NCBI GenBank assembly: GCA_026018925.1 | Contig: JAKSZU010000012.1 | Coordinates: 45,126,858 to 45,190,857, forward strand | Length of the DNA: 64,000 nucleotides | From: Tupaia tana | Lineage: Eukaryota; Chordata; Mammalia; Scandentia; Tupaiidae | Reading direction: 5' to 3' | Shown: in pieces, positions 1-12,189 of the stretch | Layout of the letters: every line of letters begins with the position of its first letter | Numbering within the stretch: position 1 is the first letter of the stretch | The notes under the pieces: model-generated | Seen by the model: only the letters and a program-made list of their open reading frames with translations | Told to the model about the DNA's origin: nothing | The model's database searches: none | Program-made: the position numbers and the translations under genes

Positions 1-130
1 AAAATTATTTGCTGAAAACATGTATGTTGATGTGCTTGATTGAGCCAATACACAGTGTATTTTGGATGGAAAATTCATTTGTATGCTGTAATGATGTATA
101 GTGAATTAATTTAAAAAATAAATAAATTTA
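1..130 (+). mobile_element. 3' end of a HAL1-like element
   Basis: The GATTGAGCCAATACACAGTG stretch and following bases resemble the 3' end of the element at 48355-48445, ending in an A-rich tail. Truncated by the window edge. Confidence 0.5.
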
Positions 131-285
131 AAGAGAAAAAAAGAGAGAGAGTATCAGCAGCCCATTTCCATTTTAGGAGGCTCATTTTTCTATCAAAAGT
201 ATTATTTCATGCACATTAAGGAAAAGCCTTTCTAAAATCAGGAAAATAAACCATGAGGTGACCCAAGAGTGTGACTCGGGTTTCT

Positions 286-570
286 TTCTTTCTTTTTTTT
301 TTTTTTTTTTTTTTGAGAGGTTTTTCGCCATAGGGCGCGTACGCTCGCCAGACAGACAGAGAGAGACATAGAGACAGAAAGCGAGAAATCACCCCCCATG
401 GGGGATGGTCACGCCACAATCCCTTCTCCTCCATTCTCCTCTCGGGACCTTGGGCACGCACGCACACGCGCCCGGCGTGAGTTTTAAGCCACCAGGTCCA
501 GGATGCGAACTGCGGTCGACTACGTGGGAGTCCAGTGACATAGCCATTATGCTAACTGCTGGTTCCCTGG
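286..570 (-). mobile_element. SINE, young long form
   Basis: Full element in reverse, with a T run (its A tail) at 286-314 and the head GGAACCAGCAGTTAGC at the high end. Flanked by 11-bp duplications CTCGGGTTTCT at 275-285 and 571-581. Confidence 0.9.
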
Positions 571-649
571 CTCGGGTTTCTGATGGAAGGGAGAGGATGA
601 AGAGTGGGACAAGGCAGCCCAGGAGTAGTTTTCTCTCATGTCCCTGGAC

Positions 650-835
650 AGTAGACTCTATTATTCCTTTCTTGGTGGACCTAAGAGATCAGGCCAGGGA
701 TGGGCGAGGAATTTGGAAAACACTACTTCGAGAACCTCCCCAGTCTCCCAGTGTGACACACTGATTTTGGACATCTGTCCTCCAGAACTGAGAGGCAATA
801 AGTTATTTTAAGCCACAAATTTACTCAACGTCTCA
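650..835 (+). mobile_element. MaLR-type LTR 3' part
   Basis: GATTTTGGACATCTGTCCTC and TTATTTTAAGCCAC match the conserved 3' end of ERVL-MaLR (MST/MLT1) LTRs. The 5' part is diverged. Solo LTR remnant; no internal retroviral sequence seen. Confidence 0.55.
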
Positions 836-1932
836 GATCAATCATCACACCCTTGGGTGATTGACTGATTCCTGAATCCAGTGACTGGTCAGAAGTTCCC
901 TTTTCAAGGATTTTCTGGCACTAAGCATCTCTTTTTGCAGCAGTCACCTACTCATTAACACATTTGTTAAGCTAATTAATTTTTCTTTATCAGGTTTTAG
1001 ACAAAAACCTAGCAGCTATTAAATCTTCCAAGGATTAGACAAATGGACTCCTACTGGATAAAAAAAATCTTCAGATTATAATGTGTGACAGAGGGGTATT
1101 TTTTTTTCCAATTTCAGAGTTGATATTTCCTATTCATCTCTCTGTTGGTAACACTGAGCCTTGTGAGTTACATAATTCCAGACTCTCTAGTCATCTGGTT
1201 TCTCGTTGGTTTCTAGAGGAAAGGATTGTTGGAAAACTGGAAGCTGGAAAGATGGCAGAAGCCTATCATGGACAGAATTATGTGACATGTTAACTGCACA
1301 TTACGCACAAAAAAATAATGTGTCGACAAACGACAAAACCCCGGTGTTTTCCATTCTCTTCATACTCTGACATCTTTGAAACCAAGTAATTAGTACTTTG
1401 AACCAATGCTTCGGAAATTTTGTGAATCTAAGGCTCATTTCTTAGTTGTCACTCTGTAATATCTTGTGATGCTGTATCATTTTACTTTGATCAGCTGATT
1501 TGTGACTAATGTACCTAAAGAAAGGCATCTGTCTAACATTTTGCTTCTGTCTGTGGTGAAAGACCCCACATTGAAGAAGGACAAAATCAGGATGAGGTGG
1601 CTTTTGTATCCTCTCATGTCCTCCCCTCCCTTAGGGTTTCGGGTAGCCCACTATCTTATTTCCTGTGCCAGGAGTTAGTGACTGCAGAGACAACATTATA
1701 TACACCTGCCACGATAATACAGACCCCTCTTTTGTCAGGAAGATAACTGATTAGCTTTGAACTCATGCAAACACCAGAGAAACTTTTATTTAAGGGCTCC
1801 TCCTACTGACCAATATTCAAATTGCAAAGGTTCAGAGAGAATCCAGATTCTATGTGAAATGGTGCCACCTTGAGGTTCAAACATGTCTTTCCAGTCTATG
1901 CACTGAAATTGGTGACTAAAATTTTTAAAGGA
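836..1932. other. No recognised feature
   Basis: AT-rich intergenic sequence. No gene, and no repeat I can name. Confidence 0.5.
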
Positions 1933-2119
1933 TAAGCTTGCTACTTGGCCTGGTGTTAAAGCAGTCAGATCCCACATGGCTGACTGCAAGTTCGAGTTCT
2001 GGACCTCTTAACCTGAGAAACATTCCAGGCACGTATGTGTGCATGCCCCAAATCCCAAAACGAGGGAGAAATAGAGGAGAATGTGTTGTGGTGTGACAAT
2101 TCCCCATGTGGAGTGCTTT

Positions 2120-2162
<43 letters not shown>

Positions 2163-2208
2163 ATCTCTCTAGAAATCACACATGCCCTCTAGGAAAAATA
2201 AAAATTAA
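1933..2208 (+). mobile_element. SINE, old diverged long form
   Basis: Weak head (GGCCTGGTGTTAAAGCAG), B box AGTTCGAGTTC, conserved middle and a (CT)n stretch at 2120-2170. Confidence 0.75.
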
Positions 2209-2294
2209 CAGGCCTACTCATCCATCCAAGGATCTTGCACCTTGTAGGGAAGCGGAATCATACATGCATTATTGCATCATCATTCTATTCAATG

Positions 2295-2460
2295 CATGCA
2301 TGCCCCAAATCCCAAAAGGAGAATGGAGAAGAAGGGATTGTGTCATGGCCATCCCCTCTCGGGGCAAGGGTGGAAAGGAGTATTTCTCATTTCTGTCTCT
2401 CTGGTGAGCATATATGCCCTATTAGCTAAATCTCTCAAGAAAAAGAAAAGAAAAAAGAAA
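2295..2460 (+). mobile_element. SINE, 3' part only
   Basis: Starts in the GCATGCCCCAAATCCC block and runs through the pyrimidine stretch to CTCTCAAGAAAAAG. Lacks the tRNA-like head. Confidence 0.7.
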
Positions 2461-2770
2461 GAAAGAAACATTACTAATTGCTATTGTCAGCAGTATCGGG
2501 AACTTTTGCATATTTTTCTCATTGGACTTCACAACAATATCAGTGTGGACAAACTTGCCCAGCACCACAAAGCAAACAGACATACAATTAGGATTCTGAC
2601 CCTGGTATATCTAAATCCAAGTGTACAGTTACTAGTTAAGGTTCTTGCCTTCTGACAAGTGTCAAGCATCTGGCCATGGGATGAGGGATATTTCACATTC
2701 AGTGTAGTTCAAGGTTTAGTGAGTAGAGTAGGATAGATAGATTCAGTCATTCTTTTTCTTTTTTTTCTCT

Positions 2771-3043
2771 AATAATTTTTTTAGAGGTTTTCTTTTTGCC
2801 TTAGAGCATGTGCTCTTGTCAGAAAGAGAGACAGAGATAGAGACAGTGAGAAGGAAAGTGAGTCATCACCTCCCAGGGGGAATGACCATGCCACAATCCC
2901 TTCTCCTCCCTTCTCTTCCAGGGTTCTTGGACATGCACGCACGTATGCCTAGCATGAGTTTCAAGCCACCAGGTCTGGGACTCAAACCATGGTTGGCCAT
3001 GTGGGAGCCCAGTGATGTAACTGCTATGCTATCTGCTGGTCCC
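2771..3043 (-). mobile_element. SINE, long form
   Basis: Reverse full-length copy, moderately diverged, inserted in minus-strand L1 sequence that continues at 3044. Confidence 0.85.
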
Positions 3044-3180
3044 CTCATAACTTTTTATATTCCAGGTATATCTGTTATAATATTGCCAGCTTCATTACTG
3101 ATTTTATCTATCTGGTTCTTTTCTCTGTTTTTCTTGGTTAGTCTAGCTAATGGTTTATCAATTTTGCCTACCCTCTGGGG
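3044..3180 (-). mobile_element. L1 ORF2 fragment
   Basis: Minus-strand L1: the TTTTTCTTGGTTAGTCTAGC block and flanks are typical ORF2 sequence in reverse. Confidence 0.75.
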
Positions 3181-3211
<31 letters not shown>

Positions 3212-3221
3212 AGCTTTTTGG

Positions 3222-3371
3222 GACTAGCAGATGGGATAATGGTTACACATCACTGAACTCCCATGTAGTTGACCATGGTTTGAGTCCTAGAAAGAGAAGG
3301 GATTATGGCATGGCTATCACCCCCTAGGGGGGTGATTTCTCACTTTCTATCTCTCTGTCAAAAAAATTTTT
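3222..3371 (+). mobile_element. SINE with internal deletion
   Basis: Head and B box (GGTTTGAGTCC) are joined directly to GAAGGGATTATGGCATGGC, losing about 60-70 bp of the middle. A 30-nt A run at 3181-3210 precedes it. Confidence 0.75.
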
Positions 3372-3399
3372 TCATTTTGGTGGAGCTTTTTGTATAGTT

Positions 3400-4830
3400 A
3401 TTTTATTTTTTAGAGAGATTTGCATGAAATGATATTTCCCAGGCTTTCACTCTCAGTCTGTGTGTGCCTTTATTGATGAAGTGTGTTTTTTTTTTTTTTT
3501 TTTCTTTTTTTTTGGAGAGGTTTTTGCTATAGGGCGCGTGCGCTCGCCAGACAGACAGAGAGAGACAGAGAGATAGAAAGCAGGAAATCACCCCCCAGGG
3601 GGGATGGCCACGCCGCAATCCCTTCTCCTCCATTCTCCTCTCGGGATCTTGGGCACGCACGCACACGCGCCCAGCGTGAGTTTAAGCCGCCGAGTCCGGG
3701 ACTCAAACCGCGGTCGACTACGTGGGAGTCCAGCGACATAGCCATTACGCTAACTGCTGGTCCCATGAAGTGTGTTTTGTGTAAACATATTAAGTGTTCC
3801 TGTTTTTTTCTCCATTCAGTCAACCCATATATTTTGATTGGGAAGTTTGCTCTGTTTACATTCAATGATATTGATACATAAAAATTTATAGCTGCCATTT
3901 TGTTGGTTGTTTTCTGATTGCCATTGGGTTTTCTCCTTTCTTTTTTTCTTCTGTTATGCTTTATCTTTGCTATTTGGTACATTGCAATAGTGGAAGGCAT
4001 CGAGTCATTTCTCTTTCTTTCTGTGGCTCTTCTACTGGTAAGTTTCATAGCTTCATGTGTTTTCTTGATTCTACTTATGTTCCTTTTATTTCCAGATGTA
4101 GTGCTTTCTTAAGTATTTCTTGAAGAGCTGGTCTAGTATGGTTAATTTCTTCCATTTTTATTTGTCTGGGAATGGTTTTATTTCTACTTAAAATTTGAAG
4201 AAATGTATTCTTTTCTGTTTTTCTTTCAGAATTTTGAATATGTTATTGCATTCTCTCCTGGCCTTAAGGTTTCTGCTGAGAGGTCCAAGGTTAGTCTGAT
4301 GGGGTAACCTGGCCTTTATTGCTAGCCCCTTTTAGAATTTTCTCCTTATCTTTGACCTTTGACATTTTGGTATAATATGTCTTGCAGAGGTCTTCTTATG
4401 TTGGATCTGTTTACTGTTCTTTGAATTTCCTGGATCTGGATGTCTGTATCTATCTGTAAATCTGGGAAGTTTTGGGTGACTATTCTATAAAATGGGTTTT
4501 CTATGCCTTTTTCCATCTCTTTGCCTTCTAGAATTCCCGTTATGTCGATATTTGGTCTTTGAATCATGTCCCATAATTTGCATATGTTTTCTTCATTTTT
4601 AATGTTTTGTTTGTTTTGATCATTTCGACCATTTCAAGGGTTGTATCTTCAAGTTCAAATATGCTTTCTATGGCTTGGTCTAACCTGTTGTTAATGCTCT
4701 CTAAAGGATTTTTTATTACCTGTACTGTATTTTTTATCTCCAAGATTTCTGTTTGATCCTTTTTTAAGATGTTTACCTCTGGGTTGAATCTCCCTTCCAT
4801 CATGGATTATCTTTCTTTCTTTCTTTTTCT
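3400..4830 (-). mobile_element. L1/HAL1-type ORF1 and downstream region
   Basis: On the minus strand 4346-4567 encodes RPNIDITGILEG and NFPDLQIDTDIQ-type residues (L1 ORF1 RRM). 4564-4803 encodes the coiled coil (LESINNRLDQAIESIFELED). 3765-4345 is the 3' continuation. Broken by stops and split by the SINE at 3490-3764. Confidence 0.8.
3490..3764 (-). mobile_element. SINE, young long form
   Basis: Full copy in reverse with 14-bp duplications ATGAAGTGTGTTTT at 3476-3489 and 3765-3778. Inserted into the L1/HAL1 element. Confidence 0.92.
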
Positions 4831-5550
4831 GTATGCATGTCCCTGTATTGACATCTGAGCATTTGGTGGAGCACTTACCACTTCCTACTTTATGGAGTAG
4901 TTTTTGTAGGGGAGAGGTACTTGTTCCTGAAGGTGTTTCTTTTAGTATCAGTTGGATAGTGTATTTTTTACTTTGGCTCTCATTATATTTAGTAGGGTAT
5001 TCTGTATATTCTGTTTGGAATGTATGTCAGCAGTATCTGTGAGTGTCTTTGTGGCTGAGACCACTAGTGTTTATAGATAAACTGATGTGGCTTTGTTGGC
5101 TGTGATCTCTGGGGTTGTGGCCTGGTTTCCTCTAACTCTGGATAGGGTCATGCCGTGCTTGGGAGCCCACTCATTGAGAAGGTATATCTGGAGACAATAG
5201 TTATAGTAGGTGGCAAGTATGGGAGTGCTGGTGACTTCAGGCTCTGGGCCAGGTATGTGCAGGGAAAGCAAGTTCTGTCAGTTGAAGGGGTGAGGTTGCA
5301 GCTGGTGGCAGCGGTAGCACCAAGTTGGTGTCTTCAGGCCCTATCAGATATAGTGTCTGATGTATGCTTTGCATGTAAGAGACCCTGGGGCATAGTCACT
5401 GGTGATAGTAGCAGGGACACCCAGACTAATGTTTTCAGGCCTGGGTGGGGCAAAGGCAGTGCTCCAGGGACCCACCACTAAAGAGTTAGGAGGCAGCTTC
5501 TGTGTGGGGTGGTTGTTGGAGTTCTAGGATACCGTGTAAGCCTGAGTCAC
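4831..5550 (-). mobile_element. Possible 5' UTR of the minus-strand L1/HAL1
   Basis: GC-richer sequence directly upstream (minus strand) of the ORF1 remnant. Assigned by position only. Confidence 0.35.
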
Positions 5551-5555
5551 AGACA

Positions 5556-5772
5556 AGGTGGGTCACTGTGACCACGGTTTGAGTCCCAGAACTGGCATCT
5601 TAGAACTCATGCTGGGTTTATGTGCGCCCAAAATCCCAAGAAGAGAATGGAGGAGCAGGGATTGGTGTGGCCATGCCCCTTAGGGGGTGATCTCTCACTT
5701 TCTCTCTTTCTCTGTTTCTCCAGCAAGTACTCGCACCCTATAGCAAAAATCTCTATTAAAAAAAAAAGAAAT
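5556..5772 (+). mobile_element. SINE, older long form
   Basis: B box GGTTTGAGTCC, middle block, CTTAGGGGGTGATCTCTCAC, and an A-rich tail. Confidence 0.8.
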
Positions 5773-5776
5773 TCAA

Positions 5777-6121
5777 TGGAATTTGAGATAATTCAGACAG
5801 TTTAATATGAAAGAAACATAATCCATAATATAAATGAGAAATTTAATAAAGAAAATAAACATTTTAAAAATAACCAAATAGTAATCCTAGAGATGAAGAA
5901 TTCAATACAGGAAAGAAAACTGTCAGTTGAGAGCATCAACAATAGGCTAGAAGAAAGAATCTCTGAAGTTAAAGATAGATTTGAAATAAGCCAGCTGGAC
6001 AAAAAGAAAGAAAAAGAATGTGTGAAGAAAACATATGTGATTATGGGATACCATTAAGCAATCAAATATTCACATAATGAGAGTTCCATAAAGAGAACAA
6101 ATAGGCATAAGAAGAAAATGT
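5777..6121 (+). mobile_element. L1 ORF1 fragment
   Basis: Encodes residues like VESINNRLEERISEVKDRFE (ORF1 coiled coil) with disruptions. Continues past the SINE at 6122 into ORF2. Confidence 0.65.
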
Positions 6122-6281
6122 AGGGGCCGGCAGATGGTGTAGCAGTTATGTTACTAGACTCCCAACATGGCCAACTGTGGTTCAAGTCCCAGAGCTGGTG
6201 GCTTGAAACTCAAGCCAGGCATGTGTGCATGTATGCCCAAGATCCCAGAAAGAGAATGAAGAAGAAAGGATTGTGGCATGG
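6122..6281 (+). mobile_element. SINE, 3'-truncated
   Basis: Clear head (GGGGCCGGCAGATGGTGTAG) and middle, but stops at GTGGCATGGC with no pyrimidine stretch or A tail, abutting L1 sequence. Points to a later deletion. Confidence 0.8.
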
Positions 6282-7620
6282 CAGAAACAAACAGAAACAA
6301 AATTGACAAACCATTAGCTAGACTAACCATGAAAAAAGAGATAAGAAAAAAATAAAATCATAAATGAAAAATGAGACATTATCATTGATACCACAGAAAT
6401 ACAGAAGATTGTTAGAGACTGTTATGAACAAATATGTTCCAATAAACTGGAAAACAGAGGAAATGGATAAATTCCTGGAAACATACAACCTACCTAGATT
6501 AAACAAGAAAGAAATAGAAACCCTGAACAGACTAATAACAAGTAAGATTAAATCAGTATTAAAAAGTCTCCCAGCAAAGAAAAACTCAGGTCCAGAATAT
6601 TTCACCACTGAATTCTACACATCTTTTAAAGAACTGACACCAATCCTACTCATCATCCTATTCCAAAACATCCAAATGGAGGAAATTCTATCAAACTAAT
6701 TTTATGAGGCCACAATCACCCTGATACTAAAAGCAGACAAGGGTACTAAAACAACAGCAACAACAAAAACTACAGACCAATATCCCTGATGAACAGAGGC
6801 AAAAATCCTCAACCAAACATTTACAAACTGAATTCAAATAGAGAAATGCAAATTAAATGGAGAACATGCTAATATTCATCCTAAGGATTCAAAGATGGTT
6901 TAACATTCACAAGTTTCACAAATATAATAAATCACTTTGACAGAAGGAATGATTAAAAAATATGACCATATTAATTAATGAGGAAAAAGCATGCGATAAA
7001 GTACAATATCCCCTCATGATTATGACTCAATAAATTAGACATTGAAGGCACATATCTCAACACACAAAAGGTCATACATAATAAACCCACAGTTAACATT
7101 ATACTGAATGAGGAAAAGTTAAAAATATTTCCTCCAAGAACTGAAACAAGACAAGGATGTTCACTTTCTTTAGTCCTATTTAGCATAATAATGGAAATTC
7201 TGGCCAAAACAGGAAAAAGAAAAAAATTAAAAGCATTCAAATTGGAAAGAAAGAAGTTAAACTTTCCCTATTTGCAGAGGACATAATCATACACATAAAA
7301 AAAAAAACCTAAGGAATCCATCAAAAAACTCTTAGAAATTATAAAGGAATTCAGTAAAATTGCAAAATATAATATTAACATACAAAAATCATTAGCAGTC
7401 TTGTACAGCAAAAAACTAACTGGCTGAGAAAAAAAATCAAGAATGCAATTTCATTTATAATACTTCTAACACACACATACACACATGCCCACACATACAA
7501 ACCGAGGAATAAATTTAACCAAGAAAGTGAAAGATCCCTACAATGAAAACCATAAAATGATAATAAAAGTATACATGTTGGAATATTCACTTTGCAAGCT
7601 AAGTGACATATGTGATTGAA
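6282..7620 (+). mobile_element. L1 ORF2 (reverse transcriptase) remnant
   Basis: 6364-6699 encodes TETYNLPRLNKKE-like and LPAKKNSGPEYFTTEFYTSF residues, the L1 ORF2 region ahead of the RT core. RT-core sequence follows in broken frames to about 7560. Confidence 0.85.
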
Positions 7621-7729
7621 TGTAAAAAGAAATTGAAATTAAAAGTATATTTTTAAAAAAGATTAACAGGCTTTTTTTCACTTTATCTGAAAAAGTTTTA
7701 TTTTTATAAAAAGAATGTTAATTTGAAAA

Positions 7730-7772
7730 TAGTGTGTGTGTGTGTATATATATATCCACACATATATATATA
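7730..7772. repeat. TG/TA microsatellite
   Basis: Alternating TG then TA tract in AT-rich L1-derived sequence. Confidence 0.8.
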
Positions 7773-7799
7773 AAAGAATAAAATTAAAATCTTACATAT

Positions 7800-8520
7800 G
7801 TAAAAAAAATTGAAGTAGACACACAAAAATAGAAAGATATACCACATTCATTGATTAAAAGAATATTGTTAAAATGCCAATACCACTCCAAAGTGATGTA
7901 AAAATTCAATACAACCTCTATTAAAATATCACAACATTCTTCAAAGAAATAAGAAAAGCAGGAATGGACCTGCTTTTGTGCAGGTCCTGCAGAGTACAGT
8001 GGCTAAGTACTGTATGAAGGGACCTAGATCCCATATGGCTGACTATAGTTCAAATCCTAACCTTGGTGGCTTCAAAAACATGCAGAGTGCATGCACATGC
8101 ATACCCCAAATCCTAAGAGGATGGAGAAATGGAGGAAAAGGGATTGCAGCATGACCACACCCTATTAGGGGACTCTCTCTCTCTCTCTCTCTTTCTCTCT
8201 GTCTCTCTCTCCACCCCACCACCACCACTCCCCTCCTCATGCCAAGGGAAAAAGAAACGGAAACAGCAAAAGCAATCATACCATTTGTCTGAAATCACAA
8301 GCCTCTGATTAACTTAAGCAATTCTGTACAAGGGCAAAATTGGAGGCATCTCACTATTTGAGTTTCATACAAAGCCATGATAAACAAAACTGCATGGTAT
8401 TGGCACAAAAACAGATACTTAGACCAATAGAACAGAATAATAAATCCAGAAATAAGTTCACAAACATAGAGCCAATTGATTTTTGACAAGACTCCCAAGA
8501 ACATTCAGTGGAGAAAAAAT
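7800..8520 (+). mobile_element. L1 ORF2 downstream fragment, split by a SINE
   Basis: 7800-7983 and 8273-8520 match plus-strand L1 ORF2 (for example CATGGTATTGGCACAAAAAC and AATTGATTTTTGACAAGA). The SINE at 7984-8272 separates the halves. Confidence 0.8.
7984..8272 (+). mobile_element. SINE, old long form
   Basis: Diverged head, GGTTCAAATCC-like B box, middle block and a (TC)n expansion at 8169-8210. Inserted in the L1. Confidence 0.75.
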
Positions 8521-8529
8521 AATCTCTTT

Positions 8530-8966
8530 GCTCTCCAGGCAGAGGGTGGAGCAGAGAGGGTGGATGGGGGAAGCTGCTGGTGTCAGTTGATCCAAGTGTC
8601 CCAGCCTGAGGTGTACTTCCCATCCCTCCAACTCTGCCACCCCTAATGAAAGATCATTCACCAAGAATTTTGTATCAAAGGTCCAGAAGTTTGTTAACCA
8701 AGATGACATAAATGCTGTTAACCAATGCTGACATAAATACAGTTGATACTGAAAATCAGGTGGAACTGGAGGAAAAAACACGACTTATTAATCAAGTGTT
8801 GGAACTGCAACACACACTTGAAGAATTTTTTTTACCAAAGTAGATACAGTTAAGGAAGAAACTCTGAAGCTAAAATCAAAAAACCAAGACTTCAGACAAT
8901 GTACAGAAAACCTCATGTCAGCTTCCACTGTTTTTCAAACAACTGACACAAAAAGCAAAAGAAAGG
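8530..8966 (+). pseudogene. SCOC: Processed pseudogene of SCOC (short coiled-coil protein), long isoform
   Basis: Intronless. In frame it reads CQLIQVSQPEVYFPSLQL, then NADINTVDTENQVELEEK and TRLINQVLELQHTLEE, matching the SCOC long isoform N-terminus and coiled coil. It then breaks: stops in the 5' part, a small internal duplication (about 8700-8724), frameshift and stop after HTLEE. The end (SSVFQTTDTKSKRK in human) is recognisable at 8915-8964 in a shifted frame and the stop is lost. Following AT-rich sequence resembles a 3' UTR and may run past 9.4 kb, perhaps to 10.7 kb; the end is unclear. It sits against the end of an L1 fragment. Confidence 0.85.
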
Positions 8967-10273
8967 GGATTGGTTTCCCTTCTGTTTCATGGAATTGCTG
9001 GTGGTCTTTTTTCCTTTCAAGCTTGGATAGATTCCAAAAGTTAAAGTCATTTTGTTTGTGGCTTTATTGACTATTTATGACGATAATGTTAAGTCTAGGC
9101 AGAATTAACAGCGTAACAGGAGACATCCATGAGTCTGTGTATTGTTAGTCTATGAGAATGTGCTGATGTATTGTAGGGACCTTATCATTAGACTTGCATA
9201 TATTTATCAAACTCAATGACTATTTTATCAAATTTGCTTTGGTTTATAGGTTTAGCATTGTCTTTTATTATAGGCTTAGTAAGAGATAGAAGAAAATAGT
9301 CACTGTGTTGTGAAGTGACCTAAATCATGTACTGAATACATAGCTTTTATGCATCCCATCCACCGTCATGTGCTTCTTCTCCATTTGCCTCTACCTTCTC
9401 ATTTTTTTTCCCTTAAGGAAAAAATTGGTTTCACATTTGTGAAAGTAATTTTAATAGTTAATTATCTATGAAAGTAACCTGAATTTTAACTGTTGAAACT
9501 TAACCAAAATAAGATATTTTCTCAGCTAGGACTCGTCATTTGTGATGTTTAGTAGTAAGATAGTATTGCTGATTTCTCTTTAAACAGATGAAAACAAATG
9601 GAGGCTATAAAAATGAATTGTTTGACAATGAATAGTTGAAGCTTTGTTGTTAAAAACTTTCTTTTGCACAAAACCCATTTGGTATCTGAAAAGATATGAC
9701 TTTGGATATGAGTTCTGGCTATGTGTGTGTTTAAAATAGAAGTCTCGAAGACAAATAGAAATAGAGTGGAAAAGTACTTGGTAAACAGTAGTAACCAACT
9801 CCAAATGTTTTCACTCCAAATTTGTGTTTTCCCTTGAACAGAGTAGATCTTTGGGGGAATATATTAATATATGAAAGTGGGTTATATTTGACTAGCAGTG
9901 TGTAAGCCACATCTGGAAAAGAGCAGTTACAAAGAGTCTGGTTCTCAAGGGTTTTTTTGTACCAAGCAGACCAACTTTTACAAAAACTTTAAAGAATGTA
10001 TTAGTTACAGAATCATTAATAAAACGGGAGAGTTTTACATGTACTGAATACTCATCGATCATCTTGCTCAGTATTTAATCTCTTCTTCTCCCAGAATTTT
10101 CTATAAACTCAACTACTTGGTTTGTGGAGTTTTAATCACTCTTTAACAATTTTTAAAAATTTAGATTGTAGGCCCCACTTAACAAAGGAATCAATACCAG
10201 AAGAAATACTAAGATGTTATAATAGAAAGAGATCCATTAATATATATGGTTATTAGATTTAGGCTACTTTTAA

Positions 10274-10515
10274 CTTTTTTTTAGAGGTTTTTGCTATAGG
10301 GTATGTGCGCTCACCAGACAGACAGACAGACAGAAAGCAAGAAATCACCCCCGAGGGGGATGGCCACACCGCAATCCCTTCTCTTCCATTCTTGGGATCT
10401 TAGGCATGCATGCACATGCACCCGGCGTAAGTTTAAGCCACTGGGTCTGGGACTCGAACCACGGCTGACTACATGGGAGTTCAGTGACATAGCCATTACG
10501 CCAACTGCTGGTCCC
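10274..10515 (-). mobile_element. SINE, young long form
   Basis: Full reverse copy with a 20-bp perfect target-site duplication TAGATTTAGGCTACTTTTAA at 10254-10273 and 10516-10535. The cleanest duplication in the window. Confidence 0.95.
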
Positions 10516-10535
10516 TAGATTTAGGCTACTTTTAA

Positions 10536-12180
10536 TCATAATAATAATCTTATGAATTGGTGTACGGTTTGATGAATGGCTGTAGTTGTATGAATATATG
10601 TTATATGGTTACACTGCAAACATTTTGCATCCCGGTTGTGACCTAATTTACAAACATGTAAACTTGTGCTGCAGTTCTTGCTGTGTAAGAAAACTTATAC
10701 CTGGAGTACATGTGCTATGCTCCCTACCTCACCACTAGGTTCTGACCTAACAGAAACCTGTTAGGAAAAGGGAAAGTGAGAAAGAAAAGATACGAAGCAA
10801 AAGTGAAGTGGCGATCACTGGACACAGTAGTCTGCTCAGCAAGCGGTAATTTTCCAGATGGGCTACTAAGGAGAAACACCTTAAAGTCTATGAGAGGATG
10901 ACAGAATTCATCTGCCCAGCCCCTTCCTGCCTCGTTCCCCATTTGTTAAAATTCATCCCAAAAAGACTTCAATTCCCTCCACTTCTGAGATATGTCATCT
11001 GCACAGCTCAGGGCTACCAGATACGACATCCTGTGACCAAGAGCCAGACATCTGAGTAAGCAACAGCAGACTGGGGAAGAGGGCCCAGCATTGCCAAGGA
11101 AAGGACTGGGAAGTCTCCACTGGGACTAGGAAAGTCTGAGTGCTTTCAGCCAGTAAAAGCATTGAAGGGAATCCCTTCACATTCCTCATGTATGGACAGG
11201 TGCTATAGCAGAGATGACTTAAAGCAACTCAAAGGTTGAAGCTTCAGAGTCCCACAGAGATTCCTTCCTGGTTGCACATTCTTTAAGACCTTGGGGCTGA
11301 AGTTGACGCTTTGTCATTTAAGGTTGTTATTCATATTCTCAAAATATTCCCTGGAAAGTAGTTAATGGAGCTGGATGACAAGCCCCATGTCCTTGTTCCT
11401 GATGCACTAAGAATGGACTGTCGTGCTATGTTCTCTGCCCAAGTTGTTTTCTATCTGTTTGGGCAGAATGTGAAACTAGTGAAGAGTCAGCAGCACCTGG
11501 TCTCAAGGAAAGCAGTCAATCAATGGATGCTCTTCCACCCACGTTATTAAACTGGGCCTGAGTGCTCCTACAAGCACCACCACCTTTATCTGGATTTACC
11601 TCACAGCTGCCTTTTTTGCTTCTCCAGCACCCCCCAAAAAGTTCCTGAGTTCAATTAGTTATAGGAATCTTCATCAGGGGTAATCCTGTACTTGCTTTGT
11701 TACAGTACTCATGGGCAAGTACAATCTCTCTAGCCAGTCACTCATCAGTTATTGCCTCTTTTATTTGTAACCTCAGAATAATTACCCTGAAATCTGATAT
11801 TATCAACTTTCCTATAGAAGTACTAGAGGAATATTAAGAACAGTCGGGTAGAGGTGTGTATGTATCTATGGACAACTATTTAAAACTTCATAGATTTAGG
11901 ATACTAAACCCGAATCGGTGTCAGCCTTCATGTCTTGAACTTTGCTGATAAAACACCCAGATAGAGCCAGAAAGATGTGCCTTGATCTGAGGGAGACAGG
12001 GAATGCTTCGTAGGTCAGGTAACTCAGGTAAGTCTTTCAGGTATGCAAGGTGGGCTACCGTGAGGGGTGGGGTTAGCACTTGTGCATGGGTCTTACTGAA
12101 GCAAGAAGGCCTAGATGAACTTGTTTCCCATCTTCATTCTGATCACATAGCAAAGTCAAATCCAGTTCTATCCTAGGAAG
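10536..12180. other. No recognised gene
   Basis: The first 200 bp may be SCOC retrocopy 3' UTR. The rest is moderate-GC intergenic sequence. A 61-codon ORF at 11365-11550 has no resemblance I know. Confidence 0.45.
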
Positions 12181-12189
12181 AAGGTATGG

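Noticed and set aside
405-764. 119-codon plus-strand ORF
   Set aside because: Most of it is a SINE read antisense plus LTR sequence. Similar ORFs recur in nearly every SINE copy (HSPLGTLGTHAHAPGVSFKPPG-like words), so it reflects repeat composition.
3490-3764. Genuine tRNA genes at SINE heads
   Set aside because: The heads keep A and B boxes, but anticodon and acceptor stems do not pair properly and each runs into the SINE body.
6282-8520. Active L1
   Set aside because: ORF2 is interrupted by many stops, frameshifts and a SINE; only fragments remain.
11365-11550. Small ORF beginning MELDDKPHVLVPDALRMDC
   Set aside because: No known family, no splice context, no promoter features. Length is within chance for the region.
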